Notes under the pieces: model-generated | Seen by the model: only the letters and a program-made list of their open reading frames with translations | What the model was told of the DNA's origin: nothing | Database searches by the model: none | In this document: positions 1 to 13,700 of the stretch, piece by piece | How the letters are laid out: each line of letters opens with the position of its first letter | Position numbering within the stretch: position 1 is the first letter of the stretch | Program-made: the position numbers and the translations under genes | Assembly (NCBI GenBank): GCA_037903355.1 | Contig: JBAJFE010000026.1 | Location: 1,240,001-1,304,000, forward strand | DNA: 64,000 nucleotides | From: Trichuris trichiura | Taxonomy: Eukaryota > Nematoda > Enoplea > Trichinellida > Trichuridae | Direction: 5' to 3'

Positions 1-2897
1 ATCCTGCCCTAACTAAAAAGCGGGTCATGAAAAAGTTTGTTAAAGACAAACTATGGATAAACGCAAGCGAGGAAAACAGATACAACGACACTTTGAAAAT
101 GATCAATTTTTACAGAATCTAACAGCCACTGAGAAAAGCACTTTCAGATAAAATTAAAACTGATCTGCTCAAGTATTAAACAGTCATAATGGAATAAAAA
201 TTCGCAATAAATTTCATGCATCCGACTAACCAGGCTTTACCTACAAAGTTACGCATACAGTAAATTACCTAGTGTTTACGCCAAAACGAGTAGCCTATTT
301 GTCCGCAACGGGGAACAACGAACTAAGGTTGAGAACACACGTGAAATTTAAGGAAGTCCGTACTTTCATTCGGACATACGAAAAAACAGTTGCAACAACA
401 ATCAATTCAGTATGTGATTTGCAGGTATGACTGGCATTACGTTTCATTGGATTCATTCAATGGACCGCAAGGCAATAAATACACATTCCATTGATTTATA
501 AAGAATTAACGTAATTGGATTCGTAAGAAGAAAAGATAAATAATGTTGATTCATTCGCAAAAAATTTTTCTTAACCTGTCTTTTCATAGTCTGCCAGTAA
601 ATCAAACTGTAAAGCTTTCCGGCTTCGCTCGCATTTTGAAAAAACTATTGCATTCGTGTTAAACACATGGAGAAAGCGGAGATGATTTACCTTCAAGTTT
701 TTGCGTCATCACTTCTCGTAGTATGCAAATTATTTGTGTTGCAAGAAAGCTCGCCAAGGGCGCCATTTCTTCTTTTTTGCCTTACATTAATTATGCAAAT
801 TTTACAAGTGTAAGCGGCATTACCTATCGACCCTACAATGTACAGTACCTATTCGTGCTTAACTGTAAAAAGAGAAAAATAACAATTTTTAATCGAAACG
901 CCGCAAGATATCGCGCTCAAATAACAATATCTCTGCATCGCTTAGCAGTTTCTTTATCAAAGCGTTCGTATTATCGTTTATTGCTTCACGTCCTACTTAA
1001 GTTAGCAAAGAGGCAGAAAGCCTTTTAACGCGCAGAAAAAAAAATATAGCAACAAAACTAACACATTCTTTAAGATAAAATAAAATAATAAGTACTGCTT
1101 TCATTATAGAGTTTTCAGACTAAAATTATTTGTGACGTTATTCCTAAATGGCACTTCAAAAGCTGCGCGTAGAGAACCCGCTTTCCTCCATTTGGCAACT
1201 TTTTAAATGGTCTCCAGGTCGGCGAAAAGGATTATTGCGCAAAATTTGCTTTTATTATACCGCTGATTAGCTGAACTTTTTCAACTAGAAACCTGATGTT
1301 GTACTATCCCCATGGCGCTCTGAAAAGTAAAAGAAAAGTGCAAGCAAAATTAATGGCGGCATTTAGCATCGTTATTATTCCGCTTGGCGTTTTACGGATC
1401 TTGTTGCGAACATCTATACACTAGTTTTCTAAAAGACTACATGATTACAAGTTTCCGAACGGTCAGCGTGTTTTGAAATTTTAAGTCTAAACCAAGTTCA
1501 GCGTTTGGGCTGCGCGACAAAGAGTGGAGCGGAAACTACCCAAACATTTTCTCTCGAAATTATGTTCAGGCATAGAGGAATTACCGAAGTTACAATATCG
1601 ATTGTATTTGCGCTATTTGCAGACATACTTTTAGAAGATAGCTCGCGGAGGCATGAATTTCAAAATGCTCAAATCATTAATGATTCTCAGGTTACTTTTC
1701 GTGCTATCACTATTTTCAGATTCGCAGGTAAAATTGACGAAATAACTCTTCCCGCATAACTTGCCGCTAACCAGTAGCAACGCAGAATTTTGTTGGCATA
1801 ATTGCGCAGCGCCAACTGTTTGTGCAAATCGGATTCAACAGACAAATGCGCCCAATATTTTTGAACAGTCCAAATTAAGACCAAATTGTTCGAATGCCGC
1901 TACCGACCACTAGCGCTTTCAAAATTATTTTGCCACTGCCGACAGCAGTACTAACTTTGACAATTAAACAAACTGAGCACAATGGCTGCTTCATAATTTA
2001 ATATGGAGCCTGCCGTCTTTTAGCAATAATAATTATTATACTTGTTTGTCGTTTTACTACTGACGATGATTTATTGCAAAACCGATAAATTCCGAAATAA
2101 ATTATGGAATTTTAAGCCGCCTTTAAGAATTGCAACATTTTTAAAGTCAAATGGCAGCTCTCACTTCGATAAGAACATATGATCTCTTCATGTCGTGTAA
2201 GTTTGACTGCTTTTAGTACCATTTCTTCTGCTAGCATGAACAAGTTGTTCCACTCGTTTTGGATGTAAACAAAACTCGAATAATGAATTCTGCTTTCTGA
2301 AAAGCAGATTTAAAAAACATTGCGCAAATAGACCCAGTTCAGGTCTATCTGAGCATTCCTACATTAGTCATCAAATGCTTCACTAATAGTTCGCCGGCAG
2401 TATAAGGGCGCAACAAGGAGGGCTTTTTTGCGTGTATACTACAGGGTGAATTATGTGTTGCACTTTAGCTTCTTCTGATAACTGCCCATTCATCCAATGG
2501 CTAAACTTTTTGTTACTTAATAAAGAGCATTAGCACTAGCAGTTATCGATTACATCTTGTGGTTCTGAAACATTAAGCAGCACCATTTCTAAGAGCAATC
2601 ATTGGTAAAATTGAACTTAATGCCCCTTAGGATTACACATCACAACTTCAAAAGTTGGCTTTCTAATTTAAAAAAATCATAAAAGCACTAACAACATGGT
2701 CGCTAATACACGCATAGTAACAGTGTGAATCTTGCAACGCCACGATCAGATTTTTCTTTTTTTACCCCATTCGGTTATGCACTCGAGAAACAAGCAGAGC
2801 AGCATCAACAAAAGAACTAGCTTTTAGCAAAACATGATTAATTTACATATTGCAAAAAAAGGACCCTCAGTCTTGGCAAAGAGGATGCCAACGGTAC
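1..2897. other. Intergenic region, no gene seen
   Basis: AT-rich sequence left of the NEMF gene. Its longest open frame (723-1028, +, 101 codons) has no recognisable domain, no splice context and a low-complexity basic composition, so I do not call it. No tRNA, rRNA or clear repeat was found. The part next to position 2897 should contain the 3' UTR of NEMF, but I see no canonical AATAAA in the expected orientation. Confidence 0.5.
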
Positions 2898-5800
2898 TCA
2901 ACGTTTTTTTGCGTTTGAAAGATGAGGCGCCGATACTTTCACCTTACCCGGTATGTTGCGAGATAAATCTTGTTCACGTATCACTTTCAGCAAATCCTTG
3001 GAAATGCCACCGACCGTCTTATCCTGAAGAAAAAGGTGGATTGCCGTCTTTACCGCCGAACTTTTCTTCGTTGTTCCAGGCGTCAACTTCACTTTGTACG
3101 TAAAATTCGACATGGCTGCATAAGGACCGCAAACGGGCAAAGCGTACAAAGGCACATAGTCGCTTTTCAAATTTCCCACAAGACATTGAACTGCATTTAA
3201 GGTTTCTTCAGCGACGGTAGAAACTTCTTCGTCTGGCTCTTCATCCGCTGGCTGTCCTTCATCTTCACGAGTCATTTCATCTGCTTCTTCCACTGCAACC
3301 GCGTCGACTTCTTCATTACTGGCTAATTCTGGCAACTCTGAGGGCCCATTTTCTACAACGGCTTTCGATTCAGTAGAGGGCGCTTCCGTTGCTTCCACCT
3401 CCTTCACTGCAGGTAAACCTGAGTTCTTTTTATTAGCCAGCTTTTTCTCATTTCTTAATTTCCTCCTCTCTTTTCGTCTAATTGCTGCAGGTTGGATCTG
3501 GACTTGTCGCACGGTTTTGCGAGAATCCATTGGGGGCACGATTGACGTTAGTTCTGCCTCGTTGGTCGACGGTTCGGGGTGCAGAAACTTTAAGTCAATT
3601 TTCACATCCGGAAATGGAAATTCCTTCTCACTCTTCCGCTCCTCAGAAAACGTTTCGTCGCCCTGTTCGACATTTGCTTCGTCTTGCTCAAGGACCTCAC
3701 CTGCTTCCTGCTGCCTAGAACAAATCACTGAACCTGCGCATACTGTTTAGCAAAACATTACTTTTCCTCCAAGAGGCTTTCCAGGTAATGCCTGGCTGAA
3801 TCTTCGTCCAATCGAAACATTATTCCAAAACCAAGAAGAAGCTGAGAAGGAGCTAAATAATTCTTTTTCCCGCGAATCATAAAACTGCCAGTGGTTAGGT
3901 ACTCTCCGGCTGGAGCTGTCTTTGACACTTGATCATGATAAACCCACCAAGCATTGGAGACCACCTTAGCTTCCCAGGCGCTGCCGAGAAACATACAGAA
4001 CCTGTGCATACTGTTTAGCAAAACATTACTTTTCCTCCAAAAGGCTTTCCAGGTAATGCCTGGCTGAATCTTCGTCCAATCGAAACATTATTCCAAAACC
4101 AAGAAGAAGCTGAGAAGGAGCTAAATAATTCTTTTTCCCGCGAATCATAAAACTGCCAGTGGTTAGGTACTCTCCGGCTGGAGCTGTCTTTGACACTTGA
4201 TCATGATAAACCCACCAAGCATTGGAGACCACCTTAGCTTCCCAGGCGGCCGAGAAACATACAGCCATTGTGGCAGCTTCCGTTAGGGTTTTTGGTGGTA
4301 CCTGCCTAGCCGATGGATCTATACCTTCACGTTTCACAATCACGCTTGTGGCACCTCTGATGTCCGCGTGTACGTAGATATCGCCGGGTTTAAGGTAACG
4401 CTTTACAATCAGTTCGTTTTGCTGCGCATCTCTGCCGCCAATAACTAGTAGGCGATCAGAGGAGATGAACCAAAAGAATTTTTCAAACCAAAACGCCTTT
4501 CTGATTTTCCCAATATTGGTCTTATGACGGACGTTTTTCAACTCCTGCTGCGTCTTTTGCTGAGCTGATCGGAGAGCCTTTTCGCTGGCTTCCAACGTTT
4601 TCGCTTCTTTCAGAGCGGACAATTTTTTCTGGTCGAAAAGAGAACGAGCATTTCTGAAAGCATTCAGACTGATGTCTATTTCGACATCCACAGTTCTACG
4701 CCCTTGCGATTCATTTTCTTCGTCCGACTCCTCGTCATTTACTATAGCTTTCTCATCCATGGAACTTTCAATGTCCGGACTAAGTCGCATTATAAATTGG
4801 TTCTTTTGTAGATCCAGCTTAACTATCTTTGACGCTACTGGATCTCCTAGCGCAACTGCTTCTTCAATGGTCTCTTCAATCTCGGACCATTCAAATTGGT
4901 GAGCTATTGCGTCTCGAATAATAAGAATAGCCCTATCCACGATTTCGTTATTCAGTTCAACAGCAATAGCTTTCAACTCGCTAAGTTGCTGGGCTTCCTG
5001 CAATCTGGCAAGCCTTTCTTCGTGATCTTTCCGAATGTTATCGAGCTTCTTTATAACCGCTCTTTCTTGTTGTAACTGCTTTTGATCAAGCTTTTGCGCT
5101 TCCAGTCTGGAGAAGAACTCGTCTACGGCTGCGTTGAAGGTAGGAAACTCCTTCACTGTTGCTTCATTTAGCTGAGCAAAGAGAAAAGGATGAAAGTCAA
5201 CGTACATCTCAATCGCTTCTCCGGCTGAGTTGCGTTCCTGCCGAAAAGTGATGTACCCTTTACACGACTCTTTTCTGAGCTGCTCATACAACGATTGCGA
5301 CGCTTGCAAAGCGCGCATCAAGCTTTCCAATCCATTTGGTTGGTCGAGCACCTTTTTTGCGGGCCATTTCCAGGAGACGTTCTCCTTACGGCAGCAATGT
5401 TCGAGCAAAGCACTTCCGTAAGGATACTTTGAAGCCAGCACTTTCTGCAAATTGTCTTTACCATTGCTGTTGTCTATCAACTGCTTAACGTATTCGGGAT
5501 CAATTTTAACAGACGCTGACGTGGCGTTGTTCTTTTTCCGACCTTCGGGAAAATAGCACTGCCGCACAGCATATCTGACATCCGTATCTTTATCCGTACG
5601 TGGCCGAAGAATGTTTAGAATAATGTATTCTCGATCGGTCAGCACAACGTTGCCACGATCGTACAATTCTACTAGTACGTGAAACGTAAATTCACCAGAA
5701 CCAAACTCGAAGTCAACTATACGATCTTGGTCAACCTGCCTCACGACTTCGAGCCTTTTCTGCCTCAAATGCTTTCGCAACTTCATACTGAAACTTGAAG

Positions 5801-6063
5801 GCAAAATGTTTTTCGACCAACCGAATTCGGTTGTATGAATACGAACGCCAGACTCGAATAGGAGCATAGCTTTGAAATCGGACCTTTAAAAAAGACCTTC
5901 GCTTTGCATGCAAAATGCCAGTCAATATCAATACTTACTTTACCAGCCTGATCAAATAGGTTCTATGGTCAATATCATAGACATTGTTCACTCGCATACC
6001 GATCAAGCTTTGCAGGTCATTTACGATGGCGAAAACGTCGATATTCGTAAATCGAGACTTCAT
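2898..6063 (-). CDS. NEMF: NEMF / Caliban ribosome quality-control factor
   Basis: NEMF (yeast Rqc2) binds stalled 60S-peptidyl-tRNA complexes, recruits the Listerin E3 ligase and extends the stalled chain with C-terminal tails. Exons: 5939-6063, 4030-5883 and 2898-3714, giving 931 aa. A duplicated in-frame cassette at 3762-3980 would raise this to 1004 aa. The start is the ATG at 6063, reading [14 protein letters not shown], the family N-terminus. Visible parts are NFACT-N with [15 protein letters not shown] and ILNILR, a charged coiled-coil middle with [20 protein letters not shown] with [11 protein letters not shown] and GDIYVHAD (roughly 505-625), an acidic linker, and NFACT-C ending [15 protein letters not shown]. 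The last domain is fully conserved, so the gene looks functional. Splice sites are CTGGTAAA|GTAAGT, GAGGAAAA|GTAATG and TTCTAG|GCAGC. The family call is very secure; whether the duplicated cassette is used is unknown. Confidence 0.95.
3730..4263. repeat. 268-bp near-identical tandem duplication inside NEMF
   Basis: Two adjacent copies, about 3730-3997 and 3998-4263, each hold the last 219 nt of the second NEMF exon, its donor site and part of the following intron. Over the coding part I see one substitution, which is synonymous. The inner copy has a 2-nt AG insertion at its upstream edge (TCGGCAGCGCC against TCGGCCGCC), which creates a splice acceptor in the right phase. That makes 3762-3980 a possible 73-aa cassette exon with a 49-nt intron before it and a 47-nt intron after it. 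It could also be a very recent duplication or an assembly artefact. Confidence 0.9.
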
Positions 6064-9000
6064 GGTTACTCACTGAGGGCTAAAAGTTGAAATGCGTAAC
6101 AGCAATGCTTCCAAACATGGTACAGAATCAAACTACTACTGGTTTACGAAGAAAAGACCTACTGCGCAAACGCCAAAAACAGAATAGACTGCATTACTTT
6201 AAAGCATATTAAATCGCTTAATAATCAGCTAACAGATTTCATAAGAAAAGACCAACCAGCGACTATGACGTGATGGAAAAAATGCTCGGATTAAAGCAAG
6301 GAGCGTTTTGAATCTATCGAAAATAGAAAAGAGAGTTTCTTGTTACTGAACAAACAAATATTCTTACCGTGTCTTAAATAACAGAATCAGCAAGCTCGAG
6401 CTTCAAGCACTATTCACAAAACGTTTTCTAAACAATTTAACGTAAATGCATTGGCAGCCACAGTATACTTCTATTGTACCAGCAGGTACGTAGGCAACTT
6501 GAAAACCTTATCGTATCCCATCCTTCGTGCCTAAACTGCAGTTCTTTTCCTTTTCCCTGCTTAAAGCTTCGTGTTTCTAGTCGGTTATGGGCTTTTAGTC
6601 TAAAATAAAAAGCACTGTTAACGTAGTTGTCGGAAGAGATGCAAAATTTTTTTTGCATTGTTTTGATGCACGAAAAACGAACTTTGCAAAAGAACCAAGC
6701 GCTCCTGTTCGTTAAAGAATTCTGCAACTCTTGAAAGTAACGCTGTTTCTGCTTTTCAGTCGTCCTGAGCTGAAATAAAATATGGTGTAAAACGTTTCTA
6801 ACGTTGAAATTGTCAGTTACTTTTAAAAATATAGCGCCTTTTAACCATTTCTTGGGGCTCCATATGGTTTACAGGGCAGAAAATCGTTTCTTTTAGCTTT
6901 TAAAAGCACAGGTTTCGGTAACCTTCTCCTGTCATCCATGTTAAACGCGAAATTGTTAACTTTTGTTGCGGCATAGCTAATTCTGCTTATGGCAATTTCT
7001 AAAAATCTTCTTTTTTACACTCACGGGAAACAGTGTCGATTTTGCAAATTATCAATCTTCTATTGCGTTAGCAGCTGCTTGTAACCATTAGGAAAAGCTT
7101 CCACGAAGCGGTAAGCAGCGCATGAGAATTGTTATTAGCCTATTAATATTACATATGCTTCTGAAAGAAGTAACTAAATGTATCCTGCTACGTCTATCTG
7201 TCACTGATCTATTGGCATCCCTGGCTGTCAACACTAACGGTTAGAATACCTAACTTTATCCAAGAGTTACTAGAGGACTTACCTAAGAGCTGTCGCTGAA
7301 TGATCAGTGGCTATAAAACAATGTTCAGAATATATAACCACGTAGATTGGGAATTTTTTGCTGAATAGATTTAATAGTTAAGCAATGACAGGATCTCAGC
7401 GTAGTTTCATATCTTCAAGTATGAAACTCGGCGGAAAATTGCGCCTGGGTTTTTCCTTGTTGAGTAGCAGATAAATTATGTTTACTTTGCTGCTTATTCA
7501 TAATTCATGCTGTCTGAAATATTAATGTGTACTTAAGCAAATATAGGAATTCTATGCAAGGTCTTGTCAGTTATGCGCCCAACCGCCTGAAAAATGCAGG
7601 TTCCTTTCTGGCAAGCATGCTGCCATCCTGTTCTGCCATTACTAATGAGCAGGCTAGCTATCCTGCTGTGCCTTTACCTACGCTTGGACTAAAATGTATG
7701 CCTTATTTCTAGGCTTAGATTTATGTAAGGGCAAAACAGGATCGCCACCAGAATTACAGTATGACGGCGGGGGACATGACCGACAGGATCCGAAAAATAC
7801 AACAGATTCCTAGCACTTGTTCAATTAGCTGTAGTCGAAATAAATAGATGAGGCAATTTCTGCCTTTGTCAACGCATTGTAAAATGTTTAAACAAAATTA
7901 GGTACCGTTTTAAATAATTTACAATTTGTAAAAAAACCGCCATCCGACTTTGAATACACGGTCTTAGCTCATGTAAAATTTAAAATGCGCATCACAAAGG
8001 GGCGTAAAGCTAATGCCCGTTAGGTATTTCTTCCAAAAGTACGGATAAAACGAAAATGTTATTTATTGAAAATGTTACTCATTCAAATTGAAATGTAAAG
8101 CATTAATAGTTAATCCCTAAAGGTGAAAGCCTTAAAAAAACGCACACAAGCGGGAGATGGCAGGGTATTTTTTTCCGGTCTGTTCATACGTTCAAAACAA
8201 AGGGAATCAGCTGAACCATTGTTGTGAGCATTCAATGCCAATTCATCGAGTGCTCGAAAGTCCGTAGCTAGCCTTTTCAGTTTATTGTTTTGAAATCCGC
8301 ATTGATAATATGTAAATGAACTTTTTCATCCACATTTTTCGTCTTTCAAAAATCGTGCTGAGCTGAGGTGCCTACGGCGATCCCTGCGCTTACCTCTGAG
8401 TACTTTTGAATGCTATAATAATTGCGCATTGATCTCCTATTGAACCTTGTCGGGTGAAGGGCGCGCAACAGCCGGATACGGGATAAATAAAGTATCGCAA
8501 CAAAAATATTCTTCAGTCTCCGTATGCTGCGTTATGAACATTTTCAGTAGTCATGCCGTCGTCATACGAAGAAAAAAATTACACTTTCCAACGTTTTTAT
8601 ATTATCAGATGCGTATAAGCTGTTAAAGTTGGTATTCAGCTATTTGGTCGGATGATTTTCGCTGCTGAAAAGCATTTAAAGGCGAACCAACAGGTCCCTC
8701 TTTCCCGGGGCGAAAAAAATAATGGAAGCATGTTCGCCTCGTCGTCTAAACAGGGCATGCACACTTTGACTAATATACTTCTTTGCTTTTTCAAAAAAGT
8801 CCTGGTTTTCCGGATTATTGCAACTGACGGAATCTACAAAGGCAAGCTGCTTCCTCTGGGATAGCCAAATAGCAATGGTGATTGGAAATGCAAAGAAATA
8901 CATGAAAAAACATCATGTTATCATGCCAAGTATGAAAAGGTCATAACAACACGCTAAGCGCCAACTTCATGTATTCATAACGGACAATGATAGGCGAAAT

Positions 9001-10775
9001 TCGCGAATGAGCGTTTTTCTTCGAAATAAATTTGTAATTAATATTTTATGAATAATCGATATTTCTTAGTCAGCAGAGAAAACTCAGTCAATAGTTTGAT
9101 GAGTGGTTGTGGATGAAAAAAGAGGAATGGATACCCTACTAATTATGGCGTTTGAATATTAATACGTACAATTTGATCACGAAACTTGCAGGTAAATACA
9201 TTAATTTTAGGTAAGCATAGCGATACCACCATTTTATTACCTCGTGTGCTTGTATGTGATTTGGTCATTGAAGAAATTTCTAACGGGTCATTTCCGATTG
9301 GAACTTCATCAGGCAAGTTTATGTTAACTAGCCAACATTACGTGGCGGGATGTTTCTACGGATAGTGCGAAATTAAACCATTAAACACTCCGGGATCATT
9401 GCCAACAGTTAACAGTTGTGTGTTTTGCTCAAAATATCGATTGTAGTCTCGCTGTCAGAGAGTCAACTCATCATGACGAAATTAAAATTCATAGTAATGT
9501 AAGCTCTTGGGACAGCATTTGAGAATGCTTTTTCAATGCAATGCATGACCAATGGAGGTCATAAACCCTGCCGAACAATAACAGTTGAACTGCACGACAG
9601 CGGTCAATTAAGAGTAGGTGTCTTTTGATCATTCATTTTGTACAAGTCACGCTAATGAGATATAGACAACATTCTGCTCATTTTGAATAAACGTCACTTC
9701 CCGCGGGAAGTCCAAGTAGCAATGGTGATTAAAAATGCAACCAAAATGAAAAATGTGAAATAAATTTATTAGCTCTATAGAAACAAATGCTTCATCAATG
9801 CCAAGTTATTCGTATGAACAACTGCGCCATAGTTTGCTATGAGCCAGTCGCGTGGATGGTCAAAAGCAATGGACATTTGGCATTTCCTGCCAAAGCCAAC
9901 TGATGAACGAAAGAATTCCGGTGAAATTGGGCCAAAGTTTATTGGATGACATGCGCAGTAGCCGGCTCAAAACCTAAGAAACGGGTGAGCCTTTTGACTT
10001 CGCGAAATATGACGCTTTTCGATCTACCTAATGACCACAGTGTGCATTGACATTTCACTGGAAACTACTTTCGGCAGCCGTTCAGATCTTTGATCAGCAG
10101 CCGTTATCTATTTGATTAGCACCTGTCGAAAAGCTAGTAAGAGACGGCAATCGACCTTTGGGCTGTTGGTAAATAGTCATACGAGTTTCTAGCCTGAATG
10201 TATGAAACCATTGATCCAGAATAATGAATTAGCGATACTGCGAATTGGCCACCGAACTGCGCCACCTTTCGTGACACGTCAGGAACAATTGTGAAGCCAA
10301 ATGCTTTGTTCTCACGTCGCTTCGGAAACTGAGCTGCTCTATGCTCCCAGTCACCTACATCACGGTATACATCAATTAACGATTTCCTTTCAAGCATCAT
10401 GTGGAGCATTGATCCCATTTCAAGACTCTGACAGCGGTCAACGAATTCCCCAGGTTGCACATGCAAGGCCACCATGCGACCAACTCTTAACAAGCGTGAC
10501 TTTACTCAGCTTTGACAGAATTTGAATTTGTGCTGATCTATTGACGAAGGAACTTTGATGAAAATCTTAATTTACGCCAGGCCTCACAAGCCTACATAAA
10601 TCTTTACGACCTGTACGAAGCATCGGCAATTTCTTTGTCATCAAACGGCGGTATAATGAAGCAGCGTCACTTTGCTCTCTTTTGCTCAAGCCAATGTTGT
10701 AGCTGGTTGCTGCGTGCTAATTTTTTGATCTAAGCAACCGTAGCTCAATAATACAAAAGAGGAGAGGTCGTTTGG
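6064..10775. other. Intergenic region with decayed repeats
   Basis: This lies between the divergent NEMF and ET/Ly6-like genes, so both promoters should be here. I cannot identify a core promoter. The longest open frame is 10134-10493 on the minus strand (119 codons, no ATG at its start). It is not recognisable and is probably chance or an old mobile-element scrap. Two diverged repeat copies near 8860-8935 and 9700-9810 are listed separately. No RNA gene was seen. Confidence 0.45.
8860..9810 (+). repeat. Pair of diverged direct repeats
   Basis: Segments near 8860-8935 and 9700-9810 share the order CTTCC..GGGA, AGCAATGGTGATT, AAATGCAA, CATGAAAAA/AAATGAAAAA and CATCAATGCCAAG/TCATGCCAAG. The spacing is similar and there are scattered mismatches. 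They look like two old copies of one interspersed element about 0.85 kb apart. No termini or target-site duplications are visible. Confidence 0.45.
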
Positions 10776-13700
10776 ATGCTACCACTAAACTACTCGTCAT
10801 ACTCATTGGCTTTGTTTATTTATTTTGCTTTCGTAAGAACACACGATACCTTGGCGCTGCTATGTTACACCTGCAGAGGTTTATGCTATCAAAACTCAAA
10901 GTGCAACTGTTACACTGGAATGTGCGAAGGCGACTATTGCTTCAGCATTGGCGAGTAAGTTTCTACTCTTCTAGATGTTCTGCATTTGCGAGAAAATGAG
11001 AAGAAGGTCGATATTTGTTGCATATCATGTTGCTGCAATAACGCCTTACGCTCTTAGGACCTTCACCAGAGCCGATAATTAACTTTTATTATATTACATA
11101 GATTTAGCTAACTTTTCATTTCACACAGTTCAGCAAAGAGTAAGTTTCTTGTGTTGGCTACGTCTATCATTGTTTTCTTCGAAGCTGAGCAGATTAAGAA
11201 AAAGATGTATCCCTTTTCAGCCTCCTTTCGGCTGTTTTCCAAATCCAGCACTTCTTATGAAATGAAATACGGAAAAATCATAGGCTAAACCAACTTAATG
11301 TTGTTGAGTAGAACAATTATTAATATTAATATCAGTTGATTATGGTATCATCGGACAGCGTGCTCAGATGAATTTAACAAACGGATGAAATTGTTTCTTA
11401 CTAGTCTAATAAACGAGTTTGACAGAAAATGGCGGCGCGCGTTTGTCCATCGAGGCCAACGCTAAGGAATGCTTTGTTAGAAATAACTTCATTGTGAGTG
11501 AAGCGGAAAACTCTGCAAAGGGGAGCTTTTGGATAGACGTTTCTCTTCGCTGGCAGCTGCTTTCCGCCAAAATGGATCTGGGAATGCTCAACCGTCAATG
11601 AAAGTTGCCCTCATATCAAACAAGTCATCTGTTTTGAAACTTGAGACCACATTTGATTAATGGGTACGTGACCGCCGGTCCCTCGAACTAAAATCAACTT
11701 GGAAAAGTTATTACAAATTTAAATATTTCAGATATTTTAAGAGAAAATACATTTTGCGGAAGTTATTATTTTCGACTACGTCTGGTTCGTTCGCTGCTAA
11801 AATATTTGAACAACAACAACTGCCTCTGATCTTTGGAAAAGTTAAAAAAGCTACCTTGGCAACAGCGGAAGTAGAAGACGTCGTAACATTATAAAATTCT
11901 GTATCTTGCGTATGATACATTAGTTTCATCGTTATGGTGAATCCTAGATTTTGATTTCGAGCCAGCTGCTAGAATTCACGGAGTACAAATGATCCCTACA
12001 GACAAAGTGAACTAGTTAGGACGAGTTACATTGAAATGCGTACCAGAAGAATGCTGTAATAATGTGATGTTCAATAATACAATAATGCTGACAAAATTGT
12101 TACCAGTTTTATTGTTCAGCACTATCCCTTCTTCACTAATTTAAAAATATAACTGCGTTTAAAAGTTCGAATGCTTAATTCGAACCAGGCTCTTCCAGCC
12201 GCGTGTTTGCGTACTAAATAATTTATGCTCACGTCTCAGATGCGCAAGAGATAGGCTAAAATGATCATTTTCCAACGTGGGCTGATTTTCAGAATAGCCT
12301 ATGTTGAAAGCATAGGAATAGGGCGTGAAGGGATGTGAAGAATATGTGATTGCAGTAGTACGCTTTCTTTTGCGATTCCATAGTTGAGCTTCAACTCTAA
12401 ATTTGCACGTGTTTTTGTGAATATCGATTTAAGGCAAATCAAGCTTTAATGATTGCTCACAAAGGCGAACTATTAGTAATAATAGTTCCCTTATTTTGGC
12501 AAATTACTGCTTGTGTTTTTTTGAAAATGATGTAATCCCATAGGAGGCCATTATTACCTTCTCTTAATCTCTTAAGTAAAACATTCGTATAGGGAATTCG
12601 TGGTAAATGAAAAAGATGAGCAATAAGCAACCAACACTACACTGAGCAAATTCCAGGGATAATTTATCATGAATGTTTCTTAGGAAGAAATGTAAAGTCA
12701 GGCAACGCCAGCATTTAGGATAAAATCGCAAAATTTCAGTACTGTAAATAATCCCAGTACGTTTACATTAAAAACACAACCATTACTGCAAAAGTGCCAT
12801 TGTTTACATCAGCGCCAAAAGTATGGTCTTTATTCTAACATCTCAAAAACTAAACAAACCTTGAAATTCTGTAGTAAAAGGCAGGCTCAGAATGATATCC
12901 TTCTCATTGCTTGTGGCTGAAAAATGCAGCTATAATATTCAACTGAAAAGCAGCAGGTTATTACTATGGGCAATATGCTGCGTGGGTTATTAGAAATAAG
13001 AAACTTTTGTTATTTCTGCGGAATCAAAATGGGAAAAAAGTGGTTCGCCCACATTATTGCCGTACTGCCAGTGACATAACCTTTCCCGCCATCAAGCACG
13101 ATTCTATGTGAGCTCTGCATGTTTTCTGAAAGTGCAAGAAGCTATTTATTCAAAGGATTTGATACTAAAATGGGCAAAGTGTAGCGCTGCACTGTATTCG
13201 CGTACTCTACTACTCACGCGCTTAGCGGAAACCAGGTTTCTTCTTCACAACATGGTTTATGCATAACCACCTCAAATGACAGATAAAATATAGCTAATTA
13301 GTGTAAGCAAACTATGTTAATTGTGAAAATGCGGTTTTCATATTCACTTATAGACGGAAAGTGACAAGTTCTCTCTTGGTCATATGTTCGCATTCAAAGG
13401 AGCTGCTTTAAAAATCTTGATAGGCACACGTCTCTTAATACTCTACGTGTTAGCGGGACTTATTGCTTTCACGTTCTGATTATTTGGAGGCTTTCTGTCC
13501 AGTTTAGGTCCATGCGAACATAAAATGCTTTTTAGGAGGAAGGGTGCGTTCTCGGCGGCACCAGTTTCATTCTCAGTGATGCTTTGCTAGCATCATTATT
13601 TTCTTCTTGCCATTTAATTGACTTGCGCTTGCCTCGTAATTTCCATAAAATTACCAAAATAGAAAGAATTGATTATTAATATTATTAATAAAAAACATTT

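Noticed and set aside
723..1028. 101-codon plus-strand frame
   Set aside because: No homology, Arg/Lys/Leu-rich, no splice or neighbour support; expected by chance in this composition.
10134..10493. 119-codon minus-strand frame
   Set aside because: Lacks an ATG start, no recognisable domain, isolated; left as part of the intergenic description.
12160..12200. TTCGAA-containing stretch resembling a tRNA T-loop
   Set aside because: The flanking bases do not pair as a T-stem and no A box or anticodon arm fits.
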